From: Pestalotiopsis fici W106-1
Taxonomy: Eukaryota > Ascomycota > Sordariomycetes > Amphisphaeriales > Sporocadaceae
Assembly: GCF_000516985.1 (NCBI RefSeq)
Contig: NW_006917102.1
Span: forward strand, 1,435,681 to 1,499,680
Direction: 5' to 3'
DNA length: 64,000 nucleotides
A model generated the notes under the pieces. That model was given only the letters and a program-made list of their open reading frames with translations. It had not been told where the DNA came from and made no database searches. Shown piece by piece: positions 24,754-37,900 of this stretch. The translations under genes and the position numbers were made by a program. Position 1 is the stretch's first letter. Every line of letters begins with the position of its first letter.

Positions 24754-26838
24754 TCAGTTCTCCACGCCAAGGAGGACCAGATTTGCCACGTTCATGATGG
24801 TAATGACCAGCCAAATGAGAACCGACAGGATGCAGACCCACCAGTCATTACCCATCTTGACCAACTCTCCCAGTCCGGACACGCCATCGACTCCTTCCTC
24901 CTCATCCCGAGAATCCATGTGTCTGCTCGAGCCGCGAAACTCGTCGTCATTGCTGCCTTCTTTGTAGAATCTCGCCATACCCGGCTGCACAGTCATGTAC
25001 TTGTTGAAGCACGTGTACCATATGAGGGGCGCGGAGACAAAGGGCAGCACAATAGAGAGTGCAACCTGGCTTCCATTGAGCGCAGCACTGAGCTTCTCGC
25101 GGCCAGCAGCACCGGCTATGATGATGGATGGCGTGATGCTGATACTGCGGGTAATCAAGCGGCGGAGCCATGGCTTCATCTTCCACTTTAGCGCCCCCTC
25201 ACAAACCATCTGACCGGATATGGTGCACACGATACCCGCGGAGACACCCGAAAATAAAAGCGCCAACGCAAAGACCGTCCCGGCGCCAGTACCAAGGCTG
25301 GAAGTCAAGAGGGTGTGGATGCCAAAGATGTCCGCATCGAGGGCCTCGGTGTTCCCGTACAGGCTCGCACCAGCAACGATCAGAATGGCACTGTTGACAA
25401 ACAATGCAAACGTGAACAATGAAATAGCAAGCTCGGCGTACGAGTAGTTGAGACAGTGCTTGATGGCGCGCATAGAGGGAACGTAAAAGACCTTGTCGTA
25501 ATCCTTGCTGTCGCTAAGGCTCTCGGGACTAGTCGTAGCATTGGCGGGCATGAGATTGTTGCGGGTATCATAGTCCATCAGTCGTCGCTGCGGAAGGCCA
25601 GACCCTAGGTATAGCGAGTGTGGCATCACGGTCGCGCCCAAGATACCACAAGCCTGATACAGACCCTCGCCCTGGATGACGGCATTGTTTGGGAGATAGC
25701 CTTTCATGACTTGACCGACGCTGGTGTTTTCGATGTGTGATAGCTCAATGCAAAAGCAAACCACAACTGCAAGAACCAAAAGCATGACAAAGACCTCAAA
25801 TGAGCGCAGACCCTTCATGGATCCTTGAGGACGGTAGAAGAAGAGTAGCACCATGACATCGAGGATGGAGATGGCGCATCCGGCGACCAATGGTAGCTGG
25901 GGTATGAGCAGATTCAAAGCAATTGCCGTTCCAATGACCTGATTGCCGTTAATATTGGGTTGCATGGTATCGTGCGGAATGCATATATATCATCCTTCTT
26001 GGTGGAAAACTACTTACTTCGGCAATATCAGTTGCAATAATGGCGATTTCTGCCATGCCGTACAGGAAATAGTTCAGCCATCTAGGCAAATAGGCCCGGT
26101 TCGCTTCGGCAAGGTTCAATCCAGTGACGGTTCCTAGCTTTACTGAAAGGCTCTGCAGCAAGATGGCAAACAGGTTGCTCATGAGAACAACAAACAAGAG
26201 TCGAAACTGATATGAAGCTCCAGCCGCTATATCAGTCGAGTAGTTTCCAGGGTCGACTGTGTGATGAGGTCAGCAAGCAAGCACATTGATGAGATGCGGT
26301 GAGCTGGATGCCATGTGTCTTGGCACCCACAACCAAGACACTAAGGTGACTCACTGTAGGCCACCGACACCATGAAGCCAGGCCCAACAAACTTTCCAAA
26401 GGTGAGGAAGACGTGCTTGAGCCGGCGAAGAGGACTTCCTCCATCCTTCGCGGAGGCCGACACATCAGTAGAAGTAGTGTCGGCACCGCCTTGACGGAGG
26501 TCGTCGTGGGGCACCTGGACCGCCGTCCCGGAGGTGGACGACTGCTTGGTCGCAGGCGACTGACCGCTAGCGCTATTATCACCATGCGCTGCCGCGGCCA
26601 GTTTTGGGTGCGCATCGAGGGCGCGGTCCCGGTCTGGCACGGGGGCCGCCACTTGGATGATTCCCTGACCAGTGTCGTCCATGGATCCGTCTTCATCGGA
26701 GGATCCCCGTCTGGTTCGGGAATTGGCGATGCCGTTGAGATCCTGATTGGTGGTCAGGTCGTTGGACAAAGCATTGGGACTCTGGTTGAGTCCATCGTCG
26801 CCCTCGTAGGGTTCATCAGTTCGAGACGTCTGATTCAT
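24754..26838 (-). CDS. NRAMP-family divalent metal transporter (Smf-like)
   Basis: Proton-coupled uptake of manganese and other divalent metals. Exons in coding order are 26355-26838, 26018-26256 and 24754-25938, giving 635 residues. Donors are GTGAGT and GTAAGT, acceptors ACAG and TCAG. The ATG at 26838 has the context GCCACC; the frame is open upstream but only to a GTG. Residues 1-145 are a hydrophilic Ser/Asp/Gln-rich cytosolic tail, longer than is usual in yeast Smf proteins. The metal-site motif DPGN of the first membrane helix is at about 163-166, created across intron 1. The sixth-helix motif MPHS is in ATVMPHSLYLGS. About eleven hydrophobic helices follow one another, and a hydrophilic loop with SRHMDSRDEEEG precedes the last helix. 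Specificity among Mn, Fe and Cu cannot be told from sequence. Confidence 0.95.
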
Positions 26839-29187
26839 GGTGGCACGATATGATTCGTTTCTCTGTTGCGATTGGACGTTTCTTCGACCTTGCCTACAGG
26901 CTTCTTCTTTGAATTTCTTTGATTGGAAAGTTGGCACGTGTCTCGAGTGGATTCTCTTTTTTTGCTGGATGGAGCCTTTCTTCCTTCTAGATTCCTTCCT
27001 TTTTTTTTTCTGGACTGACGTTGGCTTTTGCGTTTATCCTTGCTGGAACAAAGGGGTCCTGTTTCTGTCTGGGGCTGAGCAAGTCGAAAGGTAGGTAGAA
27101 AAACAAGACTCTACTGCTTGCGATCAATTGAACTGGCACAGGAATAATCAATGACAAGTGGTGACTATATCAACGTGTGTCTCGTGACCAGTCAGAAGAA
27201 GGAGAAGTCTGGAGTAAAGACAATTGGGAGCAAACCCAAACTAAGAAAGAGACGAATCTAGATTTCTGTATGTCTCTAGTCAGATCTTCCTAGCGGGCAT
27301 GAGTGGGTTTTCTCTCTCCAATTGTAGTAGTTGGCCACTAGCGATCAGCAGCTTGACAGTATGTAGCCAAAGCAATGCCGGAATGCCAGATCCTCGGGAA
27401 CAACCGTTGGGTTGCCAGCCAGACAAGGGCAAGCAATAGGCAATGACTGATCCGAATCCAACAACAGACTTTTGATTATTTAAAGCAGTGCAAGCTGGGC
27501 AAGTTGAAAACCATAAACCAAAATAGAAACCTTTGGTATACAAAGAGACGAGCAAAGTATCCAAGGTAGGTAGGTAGTAGATTGTATGATACAAAGAAAA
27601 GAAGGTTTCTTTTCGGACAAAGTTATATCGAAGTTCGCCGAGACTCGTCATCATCGGACACCGGGACTTTACGAGAGGAGAAACTGGAATGCCCAGTATC
27701 TATCTAGCGTGTGGAATTCACAGCTTCCGGAAGCCAGTCATTCAAACAACTTCATCGGCTATTGCTCTTTCTTTCCTCTTTACACAGCAGAGTATGTGCC
27801 CTACCCAACTACTACCTGGGTACCTACCTTGTCCAAGAAGAAAAAATAAAATAAAAAACTTGATGCCCAGAAATCTCGACACTGCCACTCTGAATACGCC
27901 ATCAATAGTGCCATCAAGGTGGTTTGATCATGTACTGGCCCAGGGTCTTCATATTCCTATTACAGTACAGAATCACTAGTGAGTCTGGTAGCACCCACCT
28001 GGGCATACCATAGTAGCTGAGCAAGTTGGGGCAAGTTGGGGCCAGCAAAGAACAATGCTAGCCACTAAAAACCATTGGAAACTTCCCCTCTCCCCACCCG
28101 CGGCTGGCCTCTCGGAACATGGCGGTTTCTCCCGGAGTATGACGGCATCAAAACGGCGGCATGTTCCTCGTTCCTATCAATTCAATGGTTCAAAAGACCC
28201 GGGTTGGGTTGTGCCGAGGGAAAATCAAAACCATTCCGTGTTGCCGTTCTGGAACTACTACTAACAAGAAAAAGCACTGCAGCCAATTATATCAATCTTC
28301 TTTCGTGGTCATTGGCAAAAGAAGAAAACCAATTGCAATTTCGTTCCCTTGTTTATAATTCCATTCCCGTGGCCCTTTTCAAGAGATGATTTGCCTCAAA
28401 CACGGCTTGACTCGCTATATGCTCTGCACAGAAAGCAAAATACAAAACCTCCATACCTTGCCAATAAAAACACGGGCCTGGTTGACTTGACATTGGGTCG
28501 TTTCACTTGTTCTCCTCATCATCATCTCAGATGTATATGACCTAGTAGGCAATGTAGGCGAGGTACATAGGTGGGCAATTGTTCGCGCGGGGCCATCGTA
28601 ATGTCTGGCGCAGATCCATCCTCAAAATAAGGCCCGAAACTACCTCGAAAGCCAAGGACACACAGCATAGTCAAGTGTTGAACTTTTATTATTGTTTTTT
28701 CTATATACCCCGATTTTTTTCCCTTCTCGTTTTTATTTTCCATCATCACCAAAACTACCAGTTCCAAAGAATACAGAACAGTACACACCACTAGATGAAA
28801 AACAGTGATGAGCGACCTGTCCAAGAGAAATAGTACTCGGGCCAAATCCCTTGGCCATGCGTTTTCCCCCAAGATTGATAAAGTTGTAAATGCCAACACC
28901 GCAGAACGCCTCGCCAAATGGGATTGAATCATGAATAGATGTCGTTGAGTACACCGCCTCACTCATCTCCGTATATGTTTTATTCCCGAGTCTGCTTGGC
29001 TGCCAATTGTGACACGAGCAAGAATGACACTTACAAGATCCACGGCCACATGTACATTTCGCATATAAGCAAAAAGTCACTGGAAGCTGTCAATCATAAT
29101 AATCATCGTCTCTTGTCTAATCGTCGCTGAGCTGCCAAGCCCTCACCGGGTCTGCTGCACCCGAAAATGAACACAGCATGCTTCTTT
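26839..29187. other. intergenic, no supportable gene
   Basis: NRAMP promoter side on the left, 3' flank of the Opi3 gene on the right. GGTA repeats occur near 27567-27578. Small ORFs overlap on both strands and none is recognisable. Confidence 0.45.
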
Positions 29188-30038
29188 CTACTGGGCTTTC
29201 TTGCCCTCCTTTCTCTCGCGGTCTCTCTTGGCATAGATCTCGGACGTGAAGGGATTCTCGTAGGCCAACGCAACCTTGTAGACCACCCAGACCCAAGCGG
29301 TCAGCAGAAGACCTGCCGGCTTGCCGTACAACAGCGCGGTGCCCAGGAAGCTGCAGGTCGAGCCCCAGTACATGGGCGCATCCGTGACGTTGAACGGGAA
29401 CCCAGTCACCATGTGGTCCATCAGGATACCAAAATAGTCGCCGAGAAACGTGCCGGTAATGCCGAGTGCCCACGTCGAGGTAATGACCAGGACGTTGCCG
29501 GATGCGATCAGGGCGTAGGCGAGATACTTGACCTCGTCGGTCTCGAGGAGTGGGTACGACGGCTGGGCGCGCAGGGCACGCTCATACAAGAAGTCACGGA
29601 AGAGGCCCAGGGAGAAGATGGTCGCAGCAAGGAAGTAGCAGGCAGCCTGGCGGTTGTTGTTGAAGATGCGCGAAAGGAAGTGGGTTCTGTACTCGCGGCG
29701 GGCAACAATACTGGGCAAGTGTTAGTCTGAGACCATCTTATATACCGCAGCCAATCCTGCCTCCTTGCTCGTCATGACACGAGCCGAGAAATGGAGAGGC
29801 CTATTGCGGACGACAACACTGCAGCGAGGATGTTAAGAACATGGCCTACTTACTTCCAGAAAGTAGGGTTGAATGCAATCGCAGCAGCCGACACTAAACA
29901 TCAAGGGTCATTATACTCGTCGACTCTTGGTACCCCTTGGCAACCATCAGGGTCGGAAACATGAATGGTAAACATACTGTACAAGCTCTTTTGGTCGAGG
30001 TCAACCAGCTTGCTAGGCTCAAATGCTAGAGGAGCCAT
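29188..30038 (-). CDS. OPI3: phosphatidyl-N-methylethanolamine N-methyltransferase (Opi3-type)
   Basis: ER membrane enzyme that carries out the last SAM-dependent methylations from phosphatidylethanolamine to phosphatidylcholine. Exons in coding order are 29978-30038, 29854-29893 and 29188-29710, giving 207 residues, matching the family (about 200). The middle exon is only 40 bases. The joins recreate SLYMSAAAIAFNPTFWN and then IVARREYRTH, as in the family. Diagnostic motifs follow: GDYFGILMDHMVTGFPFNV, then PMYWGSTCSFLGTALLYGKPAG for lipid and SAM binding. The C-terminus is Lys/Arg-rich (YAKRDRERKEGKKAQ), a possible ER-retention tail. Several hydrophobic helices are evident. The start at 30038 is the first ATG of the reconstructed frame. 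Confidence 0.95.
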
Positions 30039-30772
30039 GATGATAGTGGTGGTGGTGGGAGGTTCTGATTGTACAGTTGGTCGCTTGCAAAATTGATAGT
30101 TGCCTGTACACGGCGTTGTACTGTCTTTTGTATGTAGTTCTGACTCCTGTCCTGAATAGGTGGAAACTAATGGAGGCGTGTTTGTGGATGGTTCAAGAAA
30201 ACAATGAGCTCTCCAAAAAGCTCAACCTAACCTGGGCTGAAGGAGCTCCAATAGCGTCAATGCCATGTGCAGTCCCTTCGGAACCCCTCCCTTCGCTTCT
30301 TTGAGCTTCCTTCCTCGTCGAACCGGCACAAACCGGCCCTCAAACTCCGTTGGCAAAAAAAAGGGCGGACAGCAACCGTCAAAAAAAAAAAAAAACCAAA
30401 GTTTTTCTTTCATAATGCAGCTTAAGATACTTGACTTACCCGTGTCCAGACAGCAAGCCATAATAATCGGTTGGATTTTGTATTGAACCATCCATCGTAT
30501 ATTCGACTTGGAGCCGCTGCTACTTTCGAATGGGGAAGCTTTGGTTGCATTGTTCAAATGGCCAGTTGCAAAAGCAAACAGGAAGATGGTTGTCTGCTTT
30601 ATTAATCTCATGTAGGAAACTCAAAGGGAAGATTCCTTCCCGTCGTAAGTCCTGGGTATTTTGAATGCCGAAACGCCGTGTTCATATGCCCAAATACACA
30701 TCCCAAACGCCATTGCTCATTCCAGTCGTTCCGTTTTCCCGTTGCAAGCGTTCGCTATTCCAGGCATTTTAC
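30039..30772. other. Opi3 promoter and Rxt2 3' flank
   Basis: Short intergenic segment between two minus-strand genes. A run of A at about 30379-30393 and a CCACCACCAC-type stretch just upstream of the Opi3 ATG are visible. No gene is supported. Confidence 0.5.
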
Positions 30773-32413
30773 CTATTTCCTTGCTCTGGTCTTCTTTGGC
30801 TGCTGTGTCGTCGTGTCTTCCTCCTCCTCGTCTTGACCCTTCTTTAGATCTTCTTCGAGGCCCCATTCTTCCTTATCGTACCAGTCTTCTCCATCCGACA
30901 TGTCTCGGTTCGGTCCGCAATGTGCCTCGTACTTGGACCATTGCAAGACAGTTCTTCGCAGCCTCTCTGCACGCAGCAGGCCTTCATGGAGCCTTTTTGT
31001 GCCTCGACATACTTCTTCTTGCTTCTGGACGTAAGCTTGGAGCAACCGCCTCAAATCCTCAGCTTCCGCCTCTGGGATACCCAAGTCTCGGTTCGGTTGT
31101 GCTGATTTGGGTGCTAGGAAGATCGGATGGATAAACATTTCATCGAGAGCTTCCAAAGAAGCTATCGACATTGGCGCGCTTCCTGGGAGGTTGACTTCAT
31201 GACCATTGAGCGCTTTTGGGAACGGTTGCGCCTGTGCTCTCCCGCCGTTTTGTTCCCCTGCTGTTGTAGCACCATTTATTGTTGGCTGTGCTTTGCCTGC
31301 AGCTAACTTGTCATGCCCGTGTTGCGTCCCATTAGCAGTTGGATCCCCGTTAGACTCGGTCGCTCCGCTTGACACTTTATCATTCTGCCGATTCGATTCT
31401 GCGGTAGTGTCTTCGTCTATTGTTTCATCGGCATCGATCATTGAGGTGTCGCCATCTCCAGTTGTTTCTTTGGCCTGTTCACCATCTTCACGGGTTATGC
31501 TGGACCCTGCACCATTGGCCGATGGAGAGTCATTCGCGTTGTTGGCAGTTGCATCGGCTCCCAAGAGCAGCCTGGTCGTATCTGGCTTGATGGTAGGCTG
31601 TCCAGAGCCAGGAGTACTTGCAGCGTGGGGTTCTTGAAAGTAGTGGAGGTCGTTTGGTGTCTCCATCATTTCAGTCGGGATCCAGATATGGTCACCGACC
31701 AGCTTTGTGTGGAGGTGCTTGATATTCCACAGCGCTTCATTCTCCTTGTACATGGTATCGCGAGCTTGAAGCGTGAGGTCGGTCAATGTTTTGGACGTAT
31801 AAGGGCGGGCGAGAGTAGGGTGCGAAGGCAGGTCGGTCACAGATGTCAGTGGTGCGAGGATGCCTGTGCAGTATTTGGTCAGTATGCCACAAAAAAACCG
31901 GAGACTCGAGGCACTCAAGCTCACTCTCCAAGCGCACGTTCGCGTAAGGGTTGAACTCGGCTGCAGTTTCGACAATATCTTGCATTCGCTGTTCGTAGTC
32001 TTCGTCGTCGCTCTCTGGTTCGTAACCCTCATCGTCTACCAAAGGTGGGTTTCGACTAATGATGCCCCGTACATAGCCAGCATGCTCGATGTACTGTAGC
32101 ACTAGTGTCAGTAAAACAGCTCCTGGAAGAGTGACGGGTGGTGAAAATACATGCCTCTTTATAGACTTCGGGGCCCGAAGCCGGTGCCAATTGCCCTTCA
32201 CGCGCAAATCTGGCTCGCTTGTTGAGCTTCTGACCGCGGTTTCCACGGTAGTCGACATCGTCGTCTGAATCTTCTGACTCTACGGCAGCAGAAATCTGAT
32301 TAGTGACTTGGGAAGTGCGTACTGGAAGGCACAAGAAGGATACCGTATGCTCTCCGCTTCATTGCCTTTTTCATGGCTATTATCGTGTCGGCGAAAAGTG
32401 CTTGTTGCGACAT
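30773..32413 (-). CDS. RXT2: Rxt2-like subunit of the Rpd3L histone deacetylase complex
   Basis: Nuclear transcription regulator, part of the large Rpd3 deacetylase complex in yeast. Exons in coding order are 32344-32413, 32155-32279, 31925-32093 and 30773-31863, giving 484 residues. The ATG at 32413 has the context CCACC. The N-terminal Rxt2 domain reads MSQQALFADTII, KKAMKRRAYESEDSDDDVDYRG, GQKLNKRARFAREGQLAPAS, EYIEHAGYVRGIISRNPPLVDDEG and ILAPLTSVTDLPSHPTLARPYTSK. It is followed by a coiled segment and by LVGDHIWIP. About residues 210-355 are disordered and rich in Ala, Asn, Thr and Asp. A second conserved part (EALDEMFIHPIF, then LRRLLQAYVQKQEE) precedes an acidic tail ending in KKTRARK. 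Intron 2 appears to use a GC donor (GAG|GCATGT); a GT donor four bases later would break the frame into exon 3. Confidence 0.9.
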
Positions 32414-33844
32414 GGTGGGCAATCGAGATCGTGGGCCTGCGCCTCGCAGTCCCCAGTTTCTGCGGTATTCGAGGTAGACTGTGTTTTGAGGTACAATTAT
32501 TCGCAGCGCAGCTCGCGCCTGCGCCTCTTCGACTATCGTCCTTTCGTGTTAGTAGGCGCGGATTTGAGAGTACGAAGAGTCGAGGCGGGAGGAAACTGAC
32601 TGGTGGCGGTTCTGTCGCAGCGCTCGCCGAGGAATCGGGTGTGAATGGCGAGAGGGAAGACGGTGGAAGTGTCGTGTTGAACAGATGACGAGAGGCTTTG
32701 GAAGTAAAATGACGTTTGACTATGTTCAAATATATGCAAGAGACCGAGTACCCCTAGACAAGGTCGAAAAGTGCGTGTTGCGACGAGTTTCTGGCAGGAA
32801 GAAGACTTTCGCTGCGTAATGGGGACTGGGGGGGCAGATAGGTGGACGGGGACGACGAGGCTGCGTCTTCGCTTTGTTACGCTTGGGTCCCGCGCTTGGC
32901 CGATTACATTATCGATCGGTTCAAAATCATTGACTGGTTAGTCTCGAGGAGCATTGGGGAAGCTGTTGGGTAGCTTGGGTGGTCCTGGACACCTGTATTG
33001 TTAGAGTCGGCAGCTGCAGATTAGGGACATACAATGAGCACTGGGCAGCGTGGCAGTTGGGGTAGGTCAGACGGGCCCCGAGTTCGCAAGCAGCGCTGAT
33101 GAGGTGGGCGTGCTACAGTCTTAGATGCTACGGGATAGACACTAAAACCCCTGGCAGACATTTGTCAGAATGCGCTAACTGTTACCACATGTACCTAGGC
33201 AGGAAGTAGGTACAGCTCAGAGGGCCCTACAACCCCCCTCGGCAATGACCGAAATGGGGGAGCTTAGGCGTCTGAGGTCACCTATTGGCAGCCCTAGCTC
33301 AGCAATTGCCCACCTACGTCAAAGTAACTCAACGGCGTACGACGTACCACATAGAGGTCCAGAGCAGCAACCACTTTACATGCGGCGCCTGGAGTCAACG
33401 CGCAGCAGCAGCAGCAGATAACCGTGTCTGTGGGCCGACCTCACTGGCATCAAAGCTGCGATTGATTGATTGTCTTTGTCGAAGACTTCTGACCCTGCAC
33501 AACAGCCTTCACTACGCCTTGCGACCCGTTACATGACATCTGGGACAATTGCTTGGTTACTGCTTTCGAGAGAGCTATAACTGCTGGCAAGATAAGCATA
33601 TTTGTTGCTGCGCGGGCTGGTAGTCTGGTTGTGTCTGCGCCCAACTTTGGTCAAAAGTGAGTCTGCGTCCGTTAGCTTCATGGTTCCGTGTCACATCTGA
33701 GCAGCAGTACTATAAATCGATCCAGGCTGCTAATCATTGGAATATAGTGCTGCTGTAAAGCTGCAGGTACCTCTCGTCTTGACTGCTATGCACCTAGGAA
33801 CCGACAGGTTGGCGTAGACTGCTCTGTGAACACCCCCTCGAGCC
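32414..33844. other. divergent promoter region between Rxt2 and TRAPPC11
   Basis: About 1.4 kb separates the two start codons, which face away from each other, so it must serve both genes. A TATAAA-like element lies near 33710 on the + strand. No extra gene is supported. Confidence 0.5.
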
Positions 33845-36800
33845 ATGGACGACTATCCCGCTGGGAGTCTGGACCATAACCTCCCATTGTTGGTGGTGTC
33901 AGGCCTCAGCACTGGGCCTACAAAACCACTGCTCACCGATCCGGACCTCAAAGAGCAGAGCGTGCTCATACGGTCAGAGCTTCCTCCGGTTGAGAGTCGC
34001 GAGGCTAAGGCGATCTTGCATTACATCCAGGAGGCAGATGCAACTGACCTGCCGTGGAATGGACAAGACGCCTCCCGGAAGTACAAATTCAAAGTGAAGA
34101 CCATAGGTAGAGTGAGTCTTACACTGTGCAACTCTCGTCCTTCTAGACTATCTGTGCGCCTGATCCTGACCTGATTCAAATTATAGGACTTCCTCTTACC
34201 GCCTCGGCGCGCTCGACTGCCAGAAGACCTCGAGACGCCCTTGTCACCGCCCGTTCTACACTCGCCTTTCTCTCCTCTGAGTCCCGGCTCATCTTTATAT
34301 CCCGATGGGCTCATAGACGCACGCTGGCTGCACAAGCATCAATCACTCATACCGAGTATATGCTTGTGCTTCTACAGCCTCACATCCGACCCTACACTGG
34401 CAACATTGCACGACAACCAGCTAAAGACAGATATCAACGCCTTGAAAAATGCAATCAGTCGCTCTGGCTACAAGTGCCGCTTGGTCGCAGTCATCTTGAG
34501 TGACCGAACACCGGATTCCATGGGCGCCTTTCAAGAGAGACTGGAGAATATCAGGTGGGGCACTGGGTTGGATCCCAAGACATCGCTGTTTGTCTTGCCT
34601 ACACGACGCTCTGAAGCAGAGTTGGAAGGCGCTGTGGACAGCATATTGACTGCTGTTTTTGTCCAAGCCAGTGAATACTACCGTGAACTTGGTCGAAGGT
34701 CCCGCAAGAAGAAAGGCAGAGGTGTGGCGCCCCAACCTACCATCCCACCCACCAGCGGCACTTCCCATACCCTTACCCTTCAAGGCTGGAACGTCCGTTA
34801 TGATTTCAAAGCAGGTGTCTTTGCCGAATTTAGACAAGAAATGGATGTCGCATTGCGTTCATACGAGCAGGCCTATGAGACCCTGCTAGGAATGGATGTA
34901 TTGGAGACGGTCCCAAGCTGGAGCCCAAGGTTCAACGATGGCCGATATGTTGCGGATATACTGGCCATCAGGGCGCTAAGGTGCTTGTTGTGGAACGGGC
35001 AAACCACTGCGGCTGTGCGTAGGTGGCAGATGCATCGACAGCGCATGTCCGATTTCCTTGATCGCAGAGGTCGGGGAACGCAGAATTATGGTTGGCAAGC
35101 TTGGGAGGCGAGATGGGCCGAGATCATGGCGAATCTGATCGAGAGAGCCCAATTCCCTGAGCTAGACTCTTCGTCTCAGGCCTTGTTCCGGTCGCCAGAA
35201 AAAGCCTTGTCTGCTGAACGATTACAACCCTGGGAGCTCTTGCACCACGCTGGTTATTGGTACAAAACCGCTTCTCAGCACGCGCTGGACCGGAGGAAAC
35301 TGGCGTATGCAATTCCTGATGACTCCAGAAAACCGCCTGACCTATCAGAGGTTTCCAAATCTGCTGCCAAGGCCTATAACGCGTTCGATACGTACATGTG
35401 TCCAGAGCCATACGAAGAGTACCCCCTAGACGGCGAGGGCTTTGACCATGCACGATACATTCTAAAATATCTCAATGCTGCAAAAGCAGAATTCCAAAAA
35501 CGCCACCAAGTACGATTGACCGCAGAGATTGCGCTTGATGCCGCCAAAGAACTGGAATATCTCAAGGAATGGAAACAGATTCTGGAACTACTCACGCCTA
35601 TGTGGCGAGATTCATCGTTCCGCAGAGAAGGATGGCTAGGCGCGGCGGAGGCACTGGGTTGGACTCTCAGAAAAGCCGCTGCACGAGCTGGGCAGGCGGA
35701 TTTGGTCATTGCAATCGACTGGGAGCTTCTCAGCAATAGTGAGTTTCCAATACGGCTTTTCTGCTTAATTCACCATGATTAATCTGTACCAGGTTTCTCG
35801 AGACAGCCCAATTGGCATTACGATATCACCCGGTCTCTTGACAATATGCAGATCGATAAACGCCCGGAGGTTTCAGTCAACGATGATCATCTGACCTCGT
35901 TCCTCAAAGCATCATTTGTCTTCAAACATGATGAGGGCCGAGCAGGTCAAACTTGCCCAGCGCAGCTCGTCGTCACGTCCACTGCCTTTTCTGGGAGTGC
36001 GCCAATCACTTTGCAAGATATCGCAGTGGCCTTTGGGGGTAGTGTGCGGAATTTGCGCCTAACCCATGAAGCAGGCACTGCCCAGCCACTAGTCAGGAAC
36101 AATATCTCTCTCACCTCTGTCGTTCTCAAAGAGATTGAGGCTCCAGAAGATACCGGTGATAGAGCAGAATCTGGGTCGAGTACACCAACCAGTGGCATGG
36201 TTATACTCCATGGAAAAGACGACTTGACACTGCGGCCAGGACAGTCAAGGGTATTCGAATTGAGCCTGCCATTGAGAGAGGCTGGTGAAGCGAATGCCGC
36301 GGTGATAACCGCCACCATCGCGCCGGAAAACTTCAAGCTCAGCTACTCCATGAGAGTTCGTGAAGACAATACTGTGGGCTTTTGGTATACGAATACTGGG
36401 AAGAGACGAGTCACAAAGATCAATCCCCACGTCATCAAGGTTCTTCCAAGGCCGCCAAAGATGCAACTCAGATTTGTTGGCGTTCACAAGCAGTATTATG
36501 CTGGTGAGCCTATCAAAGTGCAGATCGACCTTGTCAACGAAGAAGATGTGGATGCAGTATCGAAACTAGACGTTCATCTATATGGTCAAGAGGTACCTTC
36601 TTTCACAGCCTCTGCCGGAGATGAAACACTACAGTCGACCAGCCAACATAGCGAGGAGGCAAAGCTCGATGGTCTGCCTATAGGTACCATCGCCACAACA
36701 GAGTCAGCCAGGGCCATAGTCACGATCGATCCTATAATCCGACCCACAGCCTACGACCTTACTATCAAGGCATGGTACAATTTGATATCTGACCCATCGA

Positions 36801-37702
36801 CATCTATTGTACAAACGGTCACTTTCCAGGTCAATGTTGTCAATCCTTTCGAAGCCAGTTATGATCTAGTTCCAAGATTACACAAAGAATCATGGCCAAG
36901 CATTTTCGACCATGAGAATCTACAAGAGCAAGCTGAGGATGATGAGGACCACAATCACCAAGCCACGGGTTTGGCACAAAAATGGTGCCTGATTACGCGC
37001 TTTGCTTCATTTGCTACCGAGGACCTCTGCGTGCGGGAGCTCGATCTTCAGGTAGTCAAAACTCATGGTGGTGTGAAATGTACCGTGTCCAAAGACCCGA
37101 CACATCTCATTTCGGACTTGACAATGAGTCCAAAGACAATGGAAGAAGCACAATTTGACATTGTGGCGCAGAAATTGACCCTCGACGAACGAGCTCCATC
37201 AACTGCAGACTTGGCCTTCTCTATCAAGTGGCACCGGTCAACTGCAGAAAACGACAGCGCCCCGAATACAACCACGTTCCTCCTCGACCCCTTTTATGTT
37301 ACCGTTTCCGAGCCGCGTGTCTTAGCTAGCGTCTCTTACTCGGAGCCACCAGCGCCAAAGGACGGTGCTGACGCATCTGATAGATCGCTACCCATTATCA
37401 TTCTTGATATTACTATTGAGAACCCCTCGAACCATTTCCTGACTTTCGGTCTGGCCATGGAACCGTCAGATGAGTTTGCTTTCAGTGGATCCAAGAGTAC
37501 ATCGCTGAATGTTCTGCCACTCGCACGAAGAGCAGTGACATACCGACTCCTGCCATTGGTTGAGGGTGGACGGTGGATAAAGCCGCAGCTGGTGGTGAGG
37601 GACAAGTACTTTCAAAAGGTCTTAAGAATCATACCAACGGAAGGGATGAAACGGGAGGGTGATGGCGTGGCCATTTGGGTCCCGCGTAATGTTGATGTAT
37701 AA
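33845..37702 (+). CDS. TRAPPC11-like TRAPP complex subunit (foie gras / gryzun)
   Basis: Large subunit of the TRAPP vesicle-tethering complex acting at the ER-Golgi and Golgi. Exons are 33845-34111, 34187-35738 and 35793-37702, giving 1242 residues, in the family range. Introns of 75 and 54 bases have GTGAGT donors and TATAG/CCAG acceptors. The start MDDYPAGSLDHNLPLLVVSGL is typical for filamentous fungi. The central alpha-helical foie-gras region spans roughly residues 200-600 (WNVRYDFKAGVFAEFRQEMD, YEQAYETLL, LLHHAGYWYKTA, AKELEYLKEWKQILELL). The C-terminal half is beta-rich gryzun-type sequence (LTLRPGQSRVFELSLPL, KVLPRPPKMQLRFVG, HFLTFGLAMEPSDEFAFSG), ending WVPRNVDV. Its stop lies 198 bases from the convergent tyrosinase stop. 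Confidence 0.93.
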
Positions 37703-37900
37703 CGACAGCAATTTTGAATCCACATAGACACTTTTGCACGTAGGACTGCAACGATTGAATGACCAGCATTGTTTGTCGAAAACAAAAAAGCAAGCTCAAT
37801 CTATATGCTATGTGTATAGGCGCATGAGTTCATGCTCTCCCGGTCTACCACGATAGACGCGTGCGAATCACTTTTACCAGTGTTAGAAGACTGCTGTAAT

